A DNA stretch of 64,000 bases from an uncultured Oxalobacteraceae bacterium (GCA_903893945.1 CAITOF010000065.1:1-64000), one strand, 5' to 3'. Shown: positions 8,966 to 18,323, numbered from the stretch's first letter. Notes: generated from the sequence alone by a model not told the origin. Numbers and translations are program-made.

Positions 8966-10081
8966 TTATTTTCTTAACACGTCGCCACCGGAGCACAACA
9001 GTGTCGCCGCAACAATTTCATCGTCACGATTGATTTCCAGTGCGCCGTCCCGGTTAATGATCAGTTTCAGGAAATCCAGTACATTGCGCGCATACAGGGC
9101 CGACGCATCAGCCGGCACCAATGTGGCCAGATTGGGCTCACCGATGATGTGGACCCCGTACTTGGTGACCGTTCTTCCGAGTTCGGACAGGGGACAATTT
9201 CCACCCTGCTCCACCGCCATGTCGACAATGACCGAACCCGGTTTCATTGATTTTACGGTCTCTTCGGAAATCAGTACCGGCGCCTTGCGGCCGGGTATCA
9301 ATGCCGTGGTAATGATAATGTCAGCCAGTTTGGCGCGCTCATGCACGAGTTCGGCCTGACGCCGCATCCAGTCAGCCGGCATGGGCCGTGCGTACCCGCC
9401 GGATCCCTTGGCGATTTCCTTTTCTTCGTCAGTCAGGTAAGGAACATCGATAAATTTGGCTCCGAGTGATTCCACCTGTTCTTTCACCGGCGGGCGCACA
9501 TCGGAGGCCTCAATCACCGCGCCCAATCGCTTGGCGGTGGCGATCGCCTGCAAACCGGCCACGCCGACACCCATAATCAGGACACGGGCCGCTTTCACCG
9601 TACCGGCCGCGGTCATCAGCATCGGCATAAACCGGCCGTAGGTATTGGCGGCCAATATCACGGCTTTGTAGCCGGCAATATTCGCCTGCGAAGACAGCAC
9701 ATCCATCGATTGTGCACGTGTAATGCGTGGCGCGGCTTCCAGCGCAAACGCCTGCAGACCCGCCAGCGCCAGCGCGGCGGTATTTTCAGCATCGAAAGGG
9801 TTTAACATGCCCACCAGAACACTGCCCGATTTCATTAACCCGCGTTCGGCGGGGTCTGGCGCACGCACCTTCAGGACCAGTTCGGCACCAAGCGCGTCAG
9901 CCGCCGTCCCGATTTGTGCCCCTGCCAGAAGGTAGGCTTCGTCCGTGATGCTGGACGCAAGGCCAGCACCTGCCTGCACCACGACCTGATGCTTGCCTGC
10001 CAGGTACTTTTTAATCGTTTCCGGGGTCGCGGCGACCCGGGTTTCACCCGATTTTGTCTCGGCGGGAATGCCAATTCTCAT
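8966..10081 (-). CDS. pntAa: NAD(P) transhydrogenase subunit alpha part 1
   Basis: Cytoplasmic NAD(H)-binding domain I of the transhydrogenase, 371 residues. It begins MRIGIPAETKSGETRVAATP, the family signature shared with alanine dehydrogenase. VLIMGVGVAGLQAIATAKRLGA is the dinucleotide-binding fold near residue 168-190, and VIVDMAVEQGGNCPLS is near 265. It is the first gene of the pnt operon, with a ribosome binding site (AAGGGAG) just upstream. The promoter must lie in 10082-10452, shared divergently with nudJ. Confidence 0.96.
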   Translation of the reverse strand: MRIGIPAETKSGETRVAATPETIKKYLAGKHQVVVQAGAGLASSITDEAYLLAGAQIGTAADALGAELVLKVRAPDPAERGLMKSGSVLVGMLNPFDAENTAALALAGLQAFALEAAPRITRAQSMDVLSSQANIAGYKAVILAANTYGRFMPMLMTAAGTVKAARVLIMGVGVAGLQAIATAKRLGAVIEASDVRPPVKEQVESLGAKFIDVPYLTDEEKEIAKGSGGYARPMPADWMRRQAELVHERAKLADIIITTALIPGRKAPVLISEETVKSMKPGSVIVDMAVEQGGNCPLSELGRTVTKYGVHIIGEPNLATLVPADASALYARNVLDFLKLIINRDGALEINRDDEIVAATLLCSGGDVLRK

Positions 10082-10452
10082 ACTGTTGCTCCCTTTCTCG
10101 TTTCGACCATCGAACTTAAACGCCGTTCTGCCGACTGCATACTGCCGTTACCACGTGATCAGCATTCGCCAGCCATGGATTAAGATGTATTTTTAGCAAT
10201 ACATTATTTCATATTAATGTCGTACTATAAAGGCTTTTCCGCATTAAATTCTGCTTTCAGGGCCAAAAATGCCAAGATTTTGTAAATAAGCAAATTGCTC
10301 CGGGGTCAAGAAACGTTAAAATAGCGACCTTGTTGATTCGGAAGTTAATATTTAAGGCGTATTCAGACCACCATGACACCGATACAGCGTCGTGAAAGGT
10401 TCTCATCATTCCTTATACTCCAGATCTCCCCGAGAATGTTTGCGAGGAAAAA
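10082..10452. other. divergent intergenic region pntAa / nudJ
   Basis: 371 bases without a convincing gene. The central part (about 10180-10350) is AT-rich, as expected for back-to-back promoters. I see one sigma-70-like candidate facing nudJ (listed separately) and no strong hairpin or conserved riboswitch pattern. Confidence 0.6.
10295..10322 (+). promoter_or_regulatory. candidate sigma-70 promoter for nudJ-mnmA
   Basis: TTGCTC (10295-10300), a 16-base spacer, then TAAAAT (10317-10322). The -10 box matches five of six consensus positions; the -35 matches only three. The predicted leader before nudJ would be about 125 bases. Confidence 0.35.
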
Positions 10453-10932
10453 ATGCCAGAAATCTGGAAACCAGCGGTGACAGTTGCATCGATTATTGAA
10501 CGGAACGGGCTGTTCTTCATGATTGAAGAGGACACGTCCGACGGCCGACGTATCAACCAGCCGGCGGGCCATCTGGATCCCGGCGAGTCCCTGATTGATG
10601 CGGTGGTACGCGAAACAAAAGAGGAAACCGCCCACGACTTTACGCCGACCTGTCTGGTGGGAACGTATTTATCGCGGTACATGTCGAACCGGCGCGGCAT
10701 ACCGGTGACTTATCTGCGCTTTGCCTTTGCCGGTGAACTGGGACAAAAGCATGACCAGCCGCTCGACCATGGCATCGTCCGTACCCTGTGGATGAGCTAC
10801 GACGAACTGGTGGCAACAAAAGACCGGCATCGCAGCGAATTGATATTAAAATGTATCGATGATTATCTGGCAGGCGTCCGCGCGCCGCTTTCCATCATTT
10901 ATACTGACAGCAGCGTAACTCAACCCCTGTAA
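10453..10932 (+). CDS. nudJ: Nudix phosphohydrolase NudJ
   Basis: A 159-residue Nudix hydrolase that probably acts on nucleoside di- and triphosphates or hydroxymethylpyrimidine pyrophosphate, as E. coli NudJ does. The Nudix box runs [20 protein letters not shown], with the metal-binding glutamates in REtkEE; the usual Gly after EEx is Ala here. A strong ribosome binding site (GAGG) precedes ATG. It lies four bases upstream of mnmA, the same pairing as nudJ-mnmA in E. coli, which supports the assignment. Confidence 0.85.
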   Translation: MPEIWKPAVTVASIIERNGLFFMIEEDTSDGRRINQPAGHLDPGESLIDAVVRETKEETAHDFTPTCLVGTYLSRYMSNRRGIPVTYLRFAFAGELGQKHDQPLDHGIVRTLWMSYDELVATKDRHRSELILKCIDDYLAGVRAPLSIIYTDSSVTQPL

Positions 10933-10936
10933 CATC

Positions 10937-12028
10937 ATGGCAAAAAAACGGATCGTGATCGGCATGTCCGGAGGTGTCGACTCCTCGGTCTCTGCACACC
11001 TGCTCAAGGAACAGGGCTACGAAGTGATTGGCCTGTTCATGAAAAACTGGGAAGATGACGATGACTCGGACTATTGTTCCAGCCGCCAGGACTGGATCGA
11101 TGCAGCGAGCGTTGCCGACGTGGTCGGCGTGGACATCGAAGCAGTGAATTTTGCCGCTGAATACAAGGACAGGGTTTTTTCCGAATTTTTACGTGAATAT
11201 CAGGCCGGACGCACGCCCAATCCGGATGTCCTGTGCAACGCCGAGATCAAATTCAAGGCTTTTCTTGACCACGCCATGCAACTTGGTGCCGACCTGATCG
11301 CCACCGGTCACTACGCACGGGTCCGTGAAATCGACGGCCGGTTTGAGTTATTAAAAGCTGTTGATCTGACCAAAGACCAGAGTTATTTTCTGCACAGGTT
11401 AAATCAGGCGCAACTTTCCAAAACCCTGTTCCCCTTGGGTGAGATACGCAAATCCGAGGTGCGAAAAATTGCCGAGCAGCTGAAATTGCCGAATGCGACC
11501 AAAAAAGATTCCACCGGCATCTGCTTTATCGGGGAACGTCCGTTCCGTGATTTTCTGAATCGTTATCTGGCTCAGCAACCCGGTCCGATCAAAACACCCG
11601 AGGGCGAACCGATCGGGCAGCACATCGGCCTGAGCTTTTACACACTCGGACAGCGCAAAGGTATCGGTATCGGCGGCATACGAAACCATCAGAATGACGA
11701 CGGCAGCAGCGACGCCTGGTATGTGGCTCGCAAAGACATGGCGACCAATACGCTGTATGTCGTTCAGGGACATGATCATCCGTGGCTGCTCGCGCCGGCG
11801 CTGCATGCCGATCAGGCCAGCTGGATTGCCGGACATGCCCCCGATACAGATCAGTACACCGCAAAAACACGCTATCGTCAGGCCGATGTCGCGTGTCAGT
11901 TTGACGCAGCGGGTGCTGAACTGTTTCAATTGCACTTCACCGATCCGCAATGGGCCGTGACGCCGGGCCAATCAGCGGTACTGTATCAGGGGGATATCTG
12001 TCTGGGCGGCGGCATTATCAGCAGTTAG
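10937..12028 (+). CDS. mnmA: tRNA-specific 2-thiouridylase MnmA
   Basis: Cytoplasmic enzyme that makes 2-thiouridine at U34 of tRNA-Lys, -Glu and -Gln, using sulfur relayed by TusE. It is 363 residues, the usual length. The PP-loop is [15 protein letters not shown] at residues 8-22. The two catalytic cysteines are in [12 protein letters not shown] (near residue 100) and [12 protein letters not shown] (near 197). The substrate of this enzyme includes tRNA-Gln(UUG), which is encoded in this window at 31439. It follows nudJ by four bases without its own clear ribosome binding site, so coupling is likely. Confidence 0.97.
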   Translation: MAKKRIVIGMSGGVDSSVSAHLLKEQGYEVIGLFMKNWEDDDDSDYCSSRQDWIDAASVADVVGVDIEAVNFAAEYKDRVFSEFLREYQAGRTPNPDVLCNAEIKFKAFLDHAMQLGADLIATGHYARVREIDGRFELLKAVDLTKDQSYFLHRLNQAQLSKTLFPLGEIRKSEVRKIAEQLKLPNATKKDSTGICFIGERPFRDFLNRYLAQQPGPIKTPEGEPIGQHIGLSFYTLGQRKGIGIGGIRNHQNDDGSSDAWYVARKDMATNTLYVVQGHDHPWLLAPALHADQASWIAGHAPDTDQYTAKTRYRQADVACQFDAAGAELFQLHFTDPQWAVTPGQSAVLYQGDICLGGGIISS

Positions 12029-12078
12029 TTTATGGAACGAGTTGTTGAAATCAGTCTAACCTTACGTGGGCTTGCGCT

Positions 12079-13011
12079 ATGAAATCGTCACCGGCTATTT
12101 GCGTTGTGGGCAGCATCAATATGGATCTCGTGTTTCGTACACCGCGCATGCCAGCCGTGGGCGAAACCATCAGTGGACACGACTTTGTGCAGATTGCCGG
12201 CGGCAAGGGTGCCAACCAGGCCGTGGCGGCCGCACGTCAGGGGGCAAAGACATCGTTCGTCGCCTGTGTAGGCAGTGACACCTACGGCCAGCAATCGATC
12301 GCGGGACTGAAAAGCGACCACGTCGACGTCAATTTCATTATGACGATGGACCCGTGCGCGACCGGTGTCGCCGGTATTTTTGTCGATGACCAGGGACGTA
12401 ACAGCATCGTCATCGCACCTGGCGCAAATGCCCGCCTGAGCCCGGCACACATACAGGCGGCGAAAGAGGCCATCTGCCAGGCCCAATACCTGATCTGCCA
12501 ATGTGAAACGCCGCTCAGCACCATCGAGGCCGCCATTCAAATGGCCTCGACCCACGGTGTAAAAGTCGTGTTCAATCCGGCCCCGGCCGTTCCGTTGCCG
12601 GAAGGCCTGCTGGCCAAGGTGAATTACCTGATCGTCAACGAAACCGAAGCGGAGCAGCTCAGCGGCATACGAGTGGGCGACATTGCCGGTGCGACCGGCG
12701 CAGCCCGACGACTGCAGAAGCAGGGGGCCCAGTGCGTGTTAATCACGCTGGGCGACAAGGGCGTGTTTATTGCCGACCAGGATCAGTATCATCATGTTCC
12801 CGGCCTCACCGTCAACGTGGTCGACACGACGGCCGCTGGCGACACCTTTGTCGGTGCGTTTGCGACTGCACTCGGCGAAGGCCACGACGCACTCGGTGCC
12901 GCGCGACAGGCGCAATTCAGCGCGGCATTGACTGTCACCAGGCTGGGCGCGCAGAGCTCCATTCCGCACCGTGCCGAAGTTGAAACATTCAAATCCGCCC
13001 TCGGTGGCTGA
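12079..13011 (+). CDS. rbsK: ribokinase
   Basis: PfkB-family sugar kinase of 310 residues that phosphorylates D-ribose to ribose-5-phosphate. Motifs in order: GSINMDLVFRTPRMPAVGET, GGKGANQAVAAARQGA (sugar-binding and first PfkB signature), NPAPAVPLP, NETEA, and the C-terminal DTTAAGDTFVGAFATAL with the catalytic Asp. The neighbouring nucleoside hydrolase releases ribose from nucleosides, so the two genes form a salvage pair feeding ribose-5-phosphate. The start lacks a strong ribosome binding site. Confidence 0.92.
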   Translation: MKSSPAICVVGSINMDLVFRTPRMPAVGETISGHDFVQIAGGKGANQAVAAARQGAKTSFVACVGSDTYGQQSIAGLKSDHVDVNFIMTMDPCATGVAGIFVDDQGRNSIVIAPGANARLSPAHIQAAKEAICQAQYLICQCETPLSTIEAAIQMASTHGVKVVFNPAPAVPLPEGLLAKVNYLIVNETEAEQLSGIRVGDIAGATGAARRLQKQGAQCVLITLGDKGVFIADQDQYHHVPGLTVNVVDTTAAGDTFVGAFATALGEGHDALGAARQAQFSAALTVTRLGAQSSIPHRAEVETFKSALGG

Positions 13012-13048
13012 CCGGGCCTGGTGAAAAATCGATCAGGATTCAGGCAAA

Positions 13049-13103
13049 TCTGCTTCACTTTATTCTGCCTCATTTTATTTTGCTTCACTTTATTTTGTTT
13101 CAC
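13049..13103 (+). repeat. 15-bp tandem repeat, about 3.7 copies
   Basis: Consecutive units TCTGCTTCACTTTAT, TCTGCCTCATTTTAT, TTTGCTTCACTTTAT and the partial TTTGTTTCAC lie between rbsK and the nucleoside hydrolase gene. Copies differ at one to three positions. They end 18 bases before the hydrolase start and so overlap its leader or promoter. Confidence 0.85.
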
Positions 13104-13121
13104 ATCGACCAGGACCATGAC

Positions 13122-14120
13122 ATGACAACCAAACACAAAGTTATTTTTGATACCGATCCGGGCGTGGATGATGCCATGGCACTGTACTTTGCCCTGGCGC
13201 ATCCTGATATTGACATACTGGGCATCACCACGATTTTCGGCAATGTCACCGTTCAGCAGGCCACGGCAAACGCACTGTACCTGACCCGCATTGCCGGCTA
13301 TGACATCCCCGTAGCGGGCGGCGCACCCGTTCCACTGGCCAAAGCCGCCGGCATGCCGCCCGGATTTATACACGGCGACGACGGCCTGGGTAATCTCGAC
13401 CAGCGCAGCGCGATCGATGCGCAGCCGGAAAGCTGCAGCGCCGCTGAATATATCGTCAGCATGGCGCGCGCACATCCGGGTGAAATAACTCTGGTGGCAG
13501 TCGCACCACTGGCCAATCTGGGACTGGCGTTAAAAATCGAACCCAACCTGCCCAAATTGCTCAAGCGAGTCATTCTCATGGCCGGCACGGTCACTGAACC
13601 TGGCAATGTATCACCGGTTGCCGAGGCCAATGTCTGGAACGACCCTGATGCGGCTGATCTGGTTTTCACAGCCGGCTGGAACCTGACCATGGTCGGGCTG
13701 GATGTGACCCATCGGGTCGTGCTACCCTCGAGTTTTTTTGTTGAGCTGGCCAAAAAACATAATCACCTGGCCATGACCACCCTGTCGCATGCGGCGAATT
13801 TCTACTGCGACTTTTATAAATCAATCCGTCCTGAATTAGGCCACGCGTGCTATGGACATGATGTGCTGGCATTTGTCTGTCTGGTGGCGCCTGAATTATT
13901 CAAAACCCAGGAGGGTCGGATTCGCGTGGTCACCGATGGCATCGCGAACGGCCAGACCATGATGGATAAACTGAATGGCAAAATATTCTACCCGCAACCC
14001 GGCTGGGAGCCCGACAAGCCGGTAACCCATGCCTGCATGCAGGTGGACGTGAATGCCTGTATCCAACTGATCGAAACAACCCTGGCAGGCAACTGGCTGA
14101 AAGCACCACTGACAGTTTAA
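13122..14120 (+). CDS. inosine-uridine nucleoside hydrolase family protein
   Basis: A 332-residue nucleoside hydrolase that cleaves the N-glycosidic bond of ribonucleosides to base and ribose. The Ca2+-binding signature FDTDPGVDDAMAL is at residues 9-21, and DPGVDD supplies the metal aspartates. GHACYGHDVLAFV near residue 244 carries the C-terminal His and Asp expected in the active site. The base specificity cannot be read from sequence. ATG 13122 is chosen because AGGA stands at 13111, whereas the longer reading frame would start in the repeat tract. The gene pairs with ribokinase just upstream. Confidence 0.9.
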   Translation: MTTKHKVIFDTDPGVDDAMALYFALAHPDIDILGITTIFGNVTVQQATANALYLTRIAGYDIPVAGGAPVPLAKAAGMPPGFIHGDDGLGNLDQRSAIDAQPESCSAAEYIVSMARAHPGEITLVAVAPLANLGLALKIEPNLPKLLKRVILMAGTVTEPGNVSPVAEANVWNDPDAADLVFTAGWNLTMVGLDVTHRVVLPSSFFVELAKKHNHLAMTTLSHAANFYCDFYKSIRPELGHACYGHDVLAFVCLVAPELFKTQEGRIRVVTDGIANGQTMMDKLNGKIFYPQPGWEPDKPVTHACMQVDVNACIQLIETTLAGNWLKAPLTV

Positions 14121-14126
14121 CGGCGC

Positions 14127-14147
14127 GAACCTGTGCGACACGGGTTC
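14127..14147 (+). terminator. hairpin after the nucleoside hydrolase
   Basis: GAACCTGTG pairs with CACGGGTTC (one G-T wobble) around a CGA loop, seven bases after the stop. The T-run that follows is poor (ACGATTT), so it may be a weak terminator or an mRNA 3' end stabiliser. Confidence 0.45.
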
Positions 14148-14175
14148 ACGATTTCAGATCAAACCGGCGGTATAC

Positions 14176-14200
14176 GGCTAGGCTAGGCTAGGCTAGGCTA
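14176..14200 (+). repeat. GGCTA pentanucleotide repeat, five copies
   Basis: Five perfect tandem copies of GGCTA end 33 bases before the BLUF start codon. A gain or loss of one unit would shift promoter or leader spacing by half a helical turn. Confidence 0.9.
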
Positions 14201-14233
14201 AATTGCCGGGTAGCAGACTGATTCGGAGATATC

Positions 14234-14647
14234 ATGGGTTTAGAACAATGGATGTACGCAAGCACCTGCAACGAGCCCGGCACGGATGTTTTTGACTCGA
14301 TTCTTGAATCAAGCAGGCGCAACAATGACAGGAACGGAATCACCGGCGTCCTGTTTTATTCAGACGGGCATTTCCTGCAGGTTCTGGAAGGCGAAAGCCT
14401 GGTTGTGCGCCAGATCTACGACCGGATCATGACCGACTCGCGGCACCGGGACATAGTCCTGCTGCTGAACGAACCGGTCGCCAGGCGTGATTTTGACGGC
14501 TGGACCATGGGCTGGCAAATCATTCTGCCGACCGACCTGAAAAAACATCCGGAATACGAACCCTATTTCAATTATTTCCCCGAAGGGGCGAACATAAGTG
14601 CGCGGCCAGGCATCGCCCTTGAAATGCTAACCGCGTTTACCCGATAG
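14234..14647 (+). CDS. BLUF-domain blue-light photosensor
   Basis: A stand-alone BLUF (FAD-binding blue-light) protein of 137 residues. The flavin-interacting residues are kept: Tyr8 in MYAS, Asn30/31 before the NGITGVLFY strand, and Gln49 in FLQVLEG; Met92 lies in WTMGW. In known BLUF proteins Tyr and Gln rearrange their hydrogen bonds to FAD on illumination. There is no output domain, so it must act through a partner, as in short BLUF proteins. A strong ribosome binding site (GGAG) precedes ATG. The FAH-family gene begins 41 bases after its stop, so they may share a transcript. Confidence 0.9.
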   Translation: MGLEQWMYASTCNEPGTDVFDSILESSRRNNDRNGITGVLFYSDGHFLQVLEGESLVVRQIYDRIMTDSRHRDIVLLLNEPVARRDFDGWTMGWQIILPTDLKKHPEYEPYFNYFPEGANISARPGIALEMLTAFTR

Positions 14648-14688
14648 TTTTTCACCTTTCTTTGCCGTAAAACTCCACAAGGACAAAC

Positions 14689-15705
14689 ATGAACACACGC
14701 AGAACATTTTTGAAAGCGACCGGCGCGACAGTCGCGGCCACCGCCACCTATGGTGCTGAGAGTAAAGCTGCCCAGACCACCTACAAAGGACCCCATCAAA
14801 TGCCTGTCAATGTCACTTTGCTGTCCATCAAAAACACCGACGGCACCGAAACACTCGGTGTCAAAACGGCAGACGGTGTCATCGATGTCCGCCATGCGAA
14901 AAAATTATTGAACCTGTCGGCCCCGGAGTCGCTGGAAGAGTTGCTCAAGGAAGGCAATTCAGCGGGACTGGCCAAATTAATAGCGAGCGTCGCAGCGGGC
15001 CAGGCAAAAAGCGCCCTGCTTGATGAGCAGTCGATAAAACATGGCCGGCTGTTCAGAAATCCGTCAAAGATTATCTGCATAGGTCTGAATTACAAACGTC
15101 ATGCCAAGGAAGTGGGTATGGCCGAACCGCGTGTCCCGATTCTTTTCAACAAATATAACAATTCGCTGGCCGCCCATAACTCGGTCATCAATTTGCCTCC
15201 CAGGGAAATTGCCTATAAATTCGATTATGAAACAGAATTGCTGGTTGTTATCGGCAAGCCAGCGCGCAACGTTAGCGAAGAACGCGCACTCGATTATGTC
15301 GCCGGTTATTGCACGTCCAATGACTTTTCAGCGCGTGACCTGCAACTCGAACTACCCTCGGTCCAATGGATGATAGGAAAAACACTGGATGGATTTGCAC
15401 CGATCGGCCCCTATTTTGTATCCTCCGATCGGGTCGGCGATCCGAATAACCTGACACTGGAAACCCGGGTGAACGGCGAACTCCGGCAATCCTCCAATAC
15501 CAGTGATTTCATTTTCAATGTGCAGCAGATGGTCAGCTACATTTCCCGATTCTGGACCCTGGAACCCGGCGATATCATACTGACCGGTACACCACAGGGT
15601 GTCATTCTGGGCATGCCCAAGGACAAACAGGTGTGGCTGAAAGCCGGCGATGAGATTGTCTGTTCAATTGAAAAACTGGGTGACCTGCGCTTTACGCTGG
15701 CCTGA
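14689..15705 (+). CDS. fumarylacetoacetate hydrolase family protein with Tat signal
   Basis: A 338-residue protein of the FAH superfamily, whose members hydrolyse or isomerise beta-diketo acids in aromatic catabolism. The N-terminus carries a twin-arginine signal (RRTFLKATGATVAATATYG) ending near Ala27, so export of a folded protein is predicted. The FAH fold block starts at ICIGLNYKRHAKEVGM (about residue 126). Metal ligands are expected in DYETEL and in NDFSARDLQLE, and TGTPQGVILGM is the C-terminal signature. Its position next to the BLUF gene suggests light-linked expression, which is inference. A cytoplasmic form could arise if an internal Met (about residue 39) were used. Confidence 0.85.
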   Translation: MNTRRTFLKATGATVAATATYGAESKAAQTTYKGPHQMPVNVTLLSIKNTDGTETLGVKTADGVIDVRHAKKLLNLSAPESLEELLKEGNSAGLAKLIASVAAGQAKSALLDEQSIKHGRLFRNPSKIICIGLNYKRHAKEVGMAEPRVPILFNKYNNSLAAHNSVINLPPREIAYKFDYETELLVVIGKPARNVSEERALDYVAGYCTSNDFSARDLQLELPSVQWMIGKTLDGFAPIGPYFVSSDRVGDPNNLTLETRVNGELRQSSNTSDFIFNVQQMVSYISRFWTLEPGDIILTGTPQGVILGMPKDKQVWLKAGDEIVCSIEKLGDLRFTLA

Positions 15706-15748
15706 ACCGACGACACAAAGCGCTGACTAAAATCAACACCACAAAGTA

Positions 15749-15786
15749 AAACAGGGCAGAAATAATTTCTGCCCTGTTTATTTTTA
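15749..15786. terminator. strong bidirectional terminator
   Basis: A perfect 14-bp stem (AAACAGGGCAGAAA / TTTCTGCCCTGTTT) with a 3-base loop, followed by TTTATTTTT on the plus strand and preceded by A-rich sequence that gives a T-run on the minus strand. It separates the converging FAH gene and small secreted protein gene. Confidence 0.85.
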
Positions 15787-15814
15787 CTTCATGAAGGTAG
15801 TCAGCCTGTCCGCA

Positions 15815-16282
15815 TCATTTTTTGTTTTCTTTCAACCACGCATCGTGCGCTTTTTCAGCGGCATGGATCGCTTTGTCGATATGACCTAAAGCACGATGGC
15901 GCAATTCTCTGGATTCAGGATTATCTTCTTCCTTGTCGATATCCGCATGCGCCGCTTTCAATGTTTCAATGGATTTCAGCAGACGGCTGCCGTGTTCTTT
16001 GACGTCAACCGCCGGATGATCATTCAGATCCTTGCCATCATCAATTGACGCTTTTTTGATTTCGCCAATCGCCGCATCAATTTCTGCAATGGCTTCATCC
16101 TCGCCGGCATACACTTTCGCGTCACCCGGCTGATGGTACAGGAACCAGCGTGCAGTGCGCAGATCGGTTAATGAATGCAGATAACCCGGATGCTTGCCTG
16201 GCAAGACCTGGGCGTAGGAGGACATTGAAAACAGTGTTGCCATCAATGCCAGCGGTGCTAAAAAGCCTGCTAATTTTTTCAT
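15815..16282 (-). CDS. small secreted helical protein, 155 aa
   Basis: It starts with a Sec signal peptide (MKKLAGFLAPLALMATLFS, cleavage likely after SYA) and continues as a charged, mostly helical protein. The mature part contains YLHSLTDLRTARWFLYHQPG and then regular Ala/Glu/Lys/His helices to the end (HRALGHIDKAIHAAEKAHDAW). The pattern resembles small periplasmic four-helix proteins, but I cannot name the family. The start is set by a good ribosome binding site (AGGA). A longer reading frame upstream lacks signal features and is not used. Confidence 0.75.
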   Translation of the reverse strand: MKKLAGFLAPLALMATLFSMSSYAQVLPGKHPGYLHSLTDLRTARWFLYHQPGDAKVYAGEDEAIAEIDAAIGEIKKASIDDGKDLNDHPAVDVKEHGSRLLKSIETLKAAHADIDKEEDNPESRELRHRALGHIDKAIHAAEKAHDAWLKENKK

Positions 16283-16469
16283 CGGTTTTTCCTGAAAGTG
16301 AAGGTTAATTACACGGTGTTTAAAGCAACTCCAGACTACGGCGATGTATTTGGGTAAAAAATCATCGGAGCCACAGTTTATCTCAAAAATATGATTATCG
16401 CATGACAAAACAACGGGCAACCGGCTACCCGAAGCCGGATATTGGTTCAACAAATTGCCAAGCTGACTA

Positions 16470-18149
16470 CTAGGCCGCTTTTTTGTCGTCCCGAAGTTCG
16501 CGACGCAATATCTTGCCGACATTCGTTTTCGGCAAATCCGGCCGGAATTCAATATGCCGTGGACGCTTATAACCGGTTAATTCGTCCTTGCAGAAATCCA
16601 GAATATCCTGTTCGGTCAATCCCTGGTCTTTTTTGACGATAAACACCTTAACGGCTTCCCCTGAGTGCTCGTCGGCCACGCCAACACAGGCGCATTCCAG
16701 CACACCGGGATGCATGGCGATCACCCCTTCAATTTCGTTCGGATAGACGTTAAAACCAGAGACCAGAATCATGTCTTTTTTGCGATCAACAATTTTTGTG
16801 AATCCATCCTCATCCATCACGCCCACGTCGCCTGATTTGAAGTAGCCGTCTTCGGTCATGACCTTGGCTGTTTCGGCCGGATTTTGCCAATAACCTTTCA
16901 TGACCTGTGGTCCACGAATGGCAATTTCACCCGACTCACCCAGCGGCACTTCCTTGCCGGCGTCATCCAGAATGGCGATTTCCGTCGACGGAACCGGCAA
17001 ACCTATGGTCCCGAGCTTGCCGGTCTCGAGCGGATTGGCCGACGCTATCGGCGAGGTTTCCGATAAACCGTACCCTTCACAGATACCGCAACCCGTGACG
17101 CTTTCCCACCTCACGGCGACCGCCTTTTGGACCGCCATGCCACCACCCATGCTGACTTTGAGCCTGGAAAAATCCAGCTGGGCAAACTCAGGGTGGTTCA
17201 GCAAGCCATTAAACAGGGTATTGACCGCCGGGAAAAAATCCACTTTATGCCGACGCAATTCTTTGATAAAGCCGCCGATATCGCGCGGATTGGGAATCAA
17301 TAAATTCACAAACCCGAGACGCATTCCCATCAGACCGCACACGGTCAGGGCAAAAATATGATAGAGCGGCAATGCACACACCATGGTCATCTGAACGTCG
17401 GATTCCTGCTGGGAGAGCACCGGTTTGAACCAGGCTTCAGCCTGCACAATGTTGGCCACGATGTTTCGGTGCGTCAGCATGGCGCCTTTGGACACGCCGG
17501 TGGTGCCACCGGTGTATTGCAAAAAAGCGAGATCGTCGAGCGTTGACTGGACCGGTGTCATGTGAAGCTTGTTGGCAACCGACAGCATCCGGTTAAACGT
17601 GATTGCGCCGGGCAATGAAAATTCGGGCACCATTTTTTTGACGCGGCGCACCACAAAATTGACTATCGTACCTTTGACCGCACCAAGCAAATCACCCATA
17701 CTGGCCACCACCACATGTTTTACCGCGGTTTTGGCAATAACGTGCTGCAGCGTCGTCGCAAAATTCTCCAGTATGAAAATGGCTTCCGCACCAGAGTCTT
17801 TCAGTTGATGTTCCAGTTCCCGCGGTGTGTAAAGCGGATTGACATTAACCACGGTATATCCAGCCCGGATGATGCCCACCATGACCACCGGATTTTGCAG
17901 GACATTGGGCAGCATGATGGCCACGCGTGCACCCTTTTTTAATCCTTGTGACTGTAACCAGGCAGCCACTCTCAGCGACATCGCGTCAAGCTCAGCATAC
18001 AGAATGGCCTTATCCATGCACATAAATGCCTGCCGTCCGGCATATTTCTTCAGCGATGCTTCCATTAACTGCGCGAGCGATTCAATGTTTGAAAAATCAA
18101 TGTCGGCAGGCACGCCGGGTGGGTAGGATTTCAACCAAAGCTTATCCAT
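16470..18149 (-). CDS. fadD: long-chain-fatty-acid-CoA ligase
   Basis: AMP-forming acyl-CoA synthetase of 559 residues that activates fatty acids for beta-oxidation or phospholipid recycling. Motifs: the P-loop YTGGTTGVSKGAMLTHRN (A3), the GYGLSETSP block (A5), GDVGVMDEDGFTKIVDRKKD (A7-A8) and the C-terminal KTNVGKILRRELR with the catalytic Lys (A10). ATG 18149 is preceded by AGAGGAAA. The start block SYPPGVPADID is typical of proteobacterial FadD. It is a single-gene unit here. Confidence 0.93.
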   Translation of the reverse strand: MDKLWLKSYPPGVPADIDFSNIESLAQLMEASLKKYAGRQAFMCMDKAILYAELDAMSLRVAAWLQSQGLKKGARVAIMLPNVLQNPVVMVGIIRAGYTVVNVNPLYTPRELEHQLKDSGAEAIFILENFATTLQHVIAKTAVKHVVVASMGDLLGAVKGTIVNFVVRRVKKMVPEFSLPGAITFNRMLSVANKLHMTPVQSTLDDLAFLQYTGGTTGVSKGAMLTHRNIVANIVQAEAWFKPVLSQQESDVQMTMVCALPLYHIFALTVCGLMGMRLGFVNLLIPNPRDIGGFIKELRRHKVDFFPAVNTLFNGLLNHPEFAQLDFSRLKVSMGGGMAVQKAVAVRWESVTGCGICEGYGLSETSPIASANPLETGKLGTIGLPVPSTEIAILDDAGKEVPLGESGEIAIRGPQVMKGYWQNPAETAKVMTEDGYFKSGDVGVMDEDGFTKIVDRKKDMILVSGFNVYPNEIEGVIAMHPGVLECACVGVADEHSGEAVKVFIVKKDQGLTEQDILDFCKDELTGYKRPRHIEFRPDLPKTNVGKILRRELRDDKKAA

Positions 18150-18323
18150 TATTTCCTCTTGTCTCTTTGTATAGTTATTGAATGTTGGGTACCACGCATG
18201 GGCTAACTGACAGGCAAAACTCAATCAACGGTAAATGCTAAGTCACTGTTGCCCCAGACGCAAGTGGTTTTAGACCGATTTAAACGAGTACCAGCTCTAT
18301 TCCATTTCGCGTCAACCGACCAT

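Noticed and set aside
13049-14200. CRISPR-like repeats
   Set aside because: The 15-bp and 5-bp repeats are directly adjacent with no unique spacers and no cas genes.
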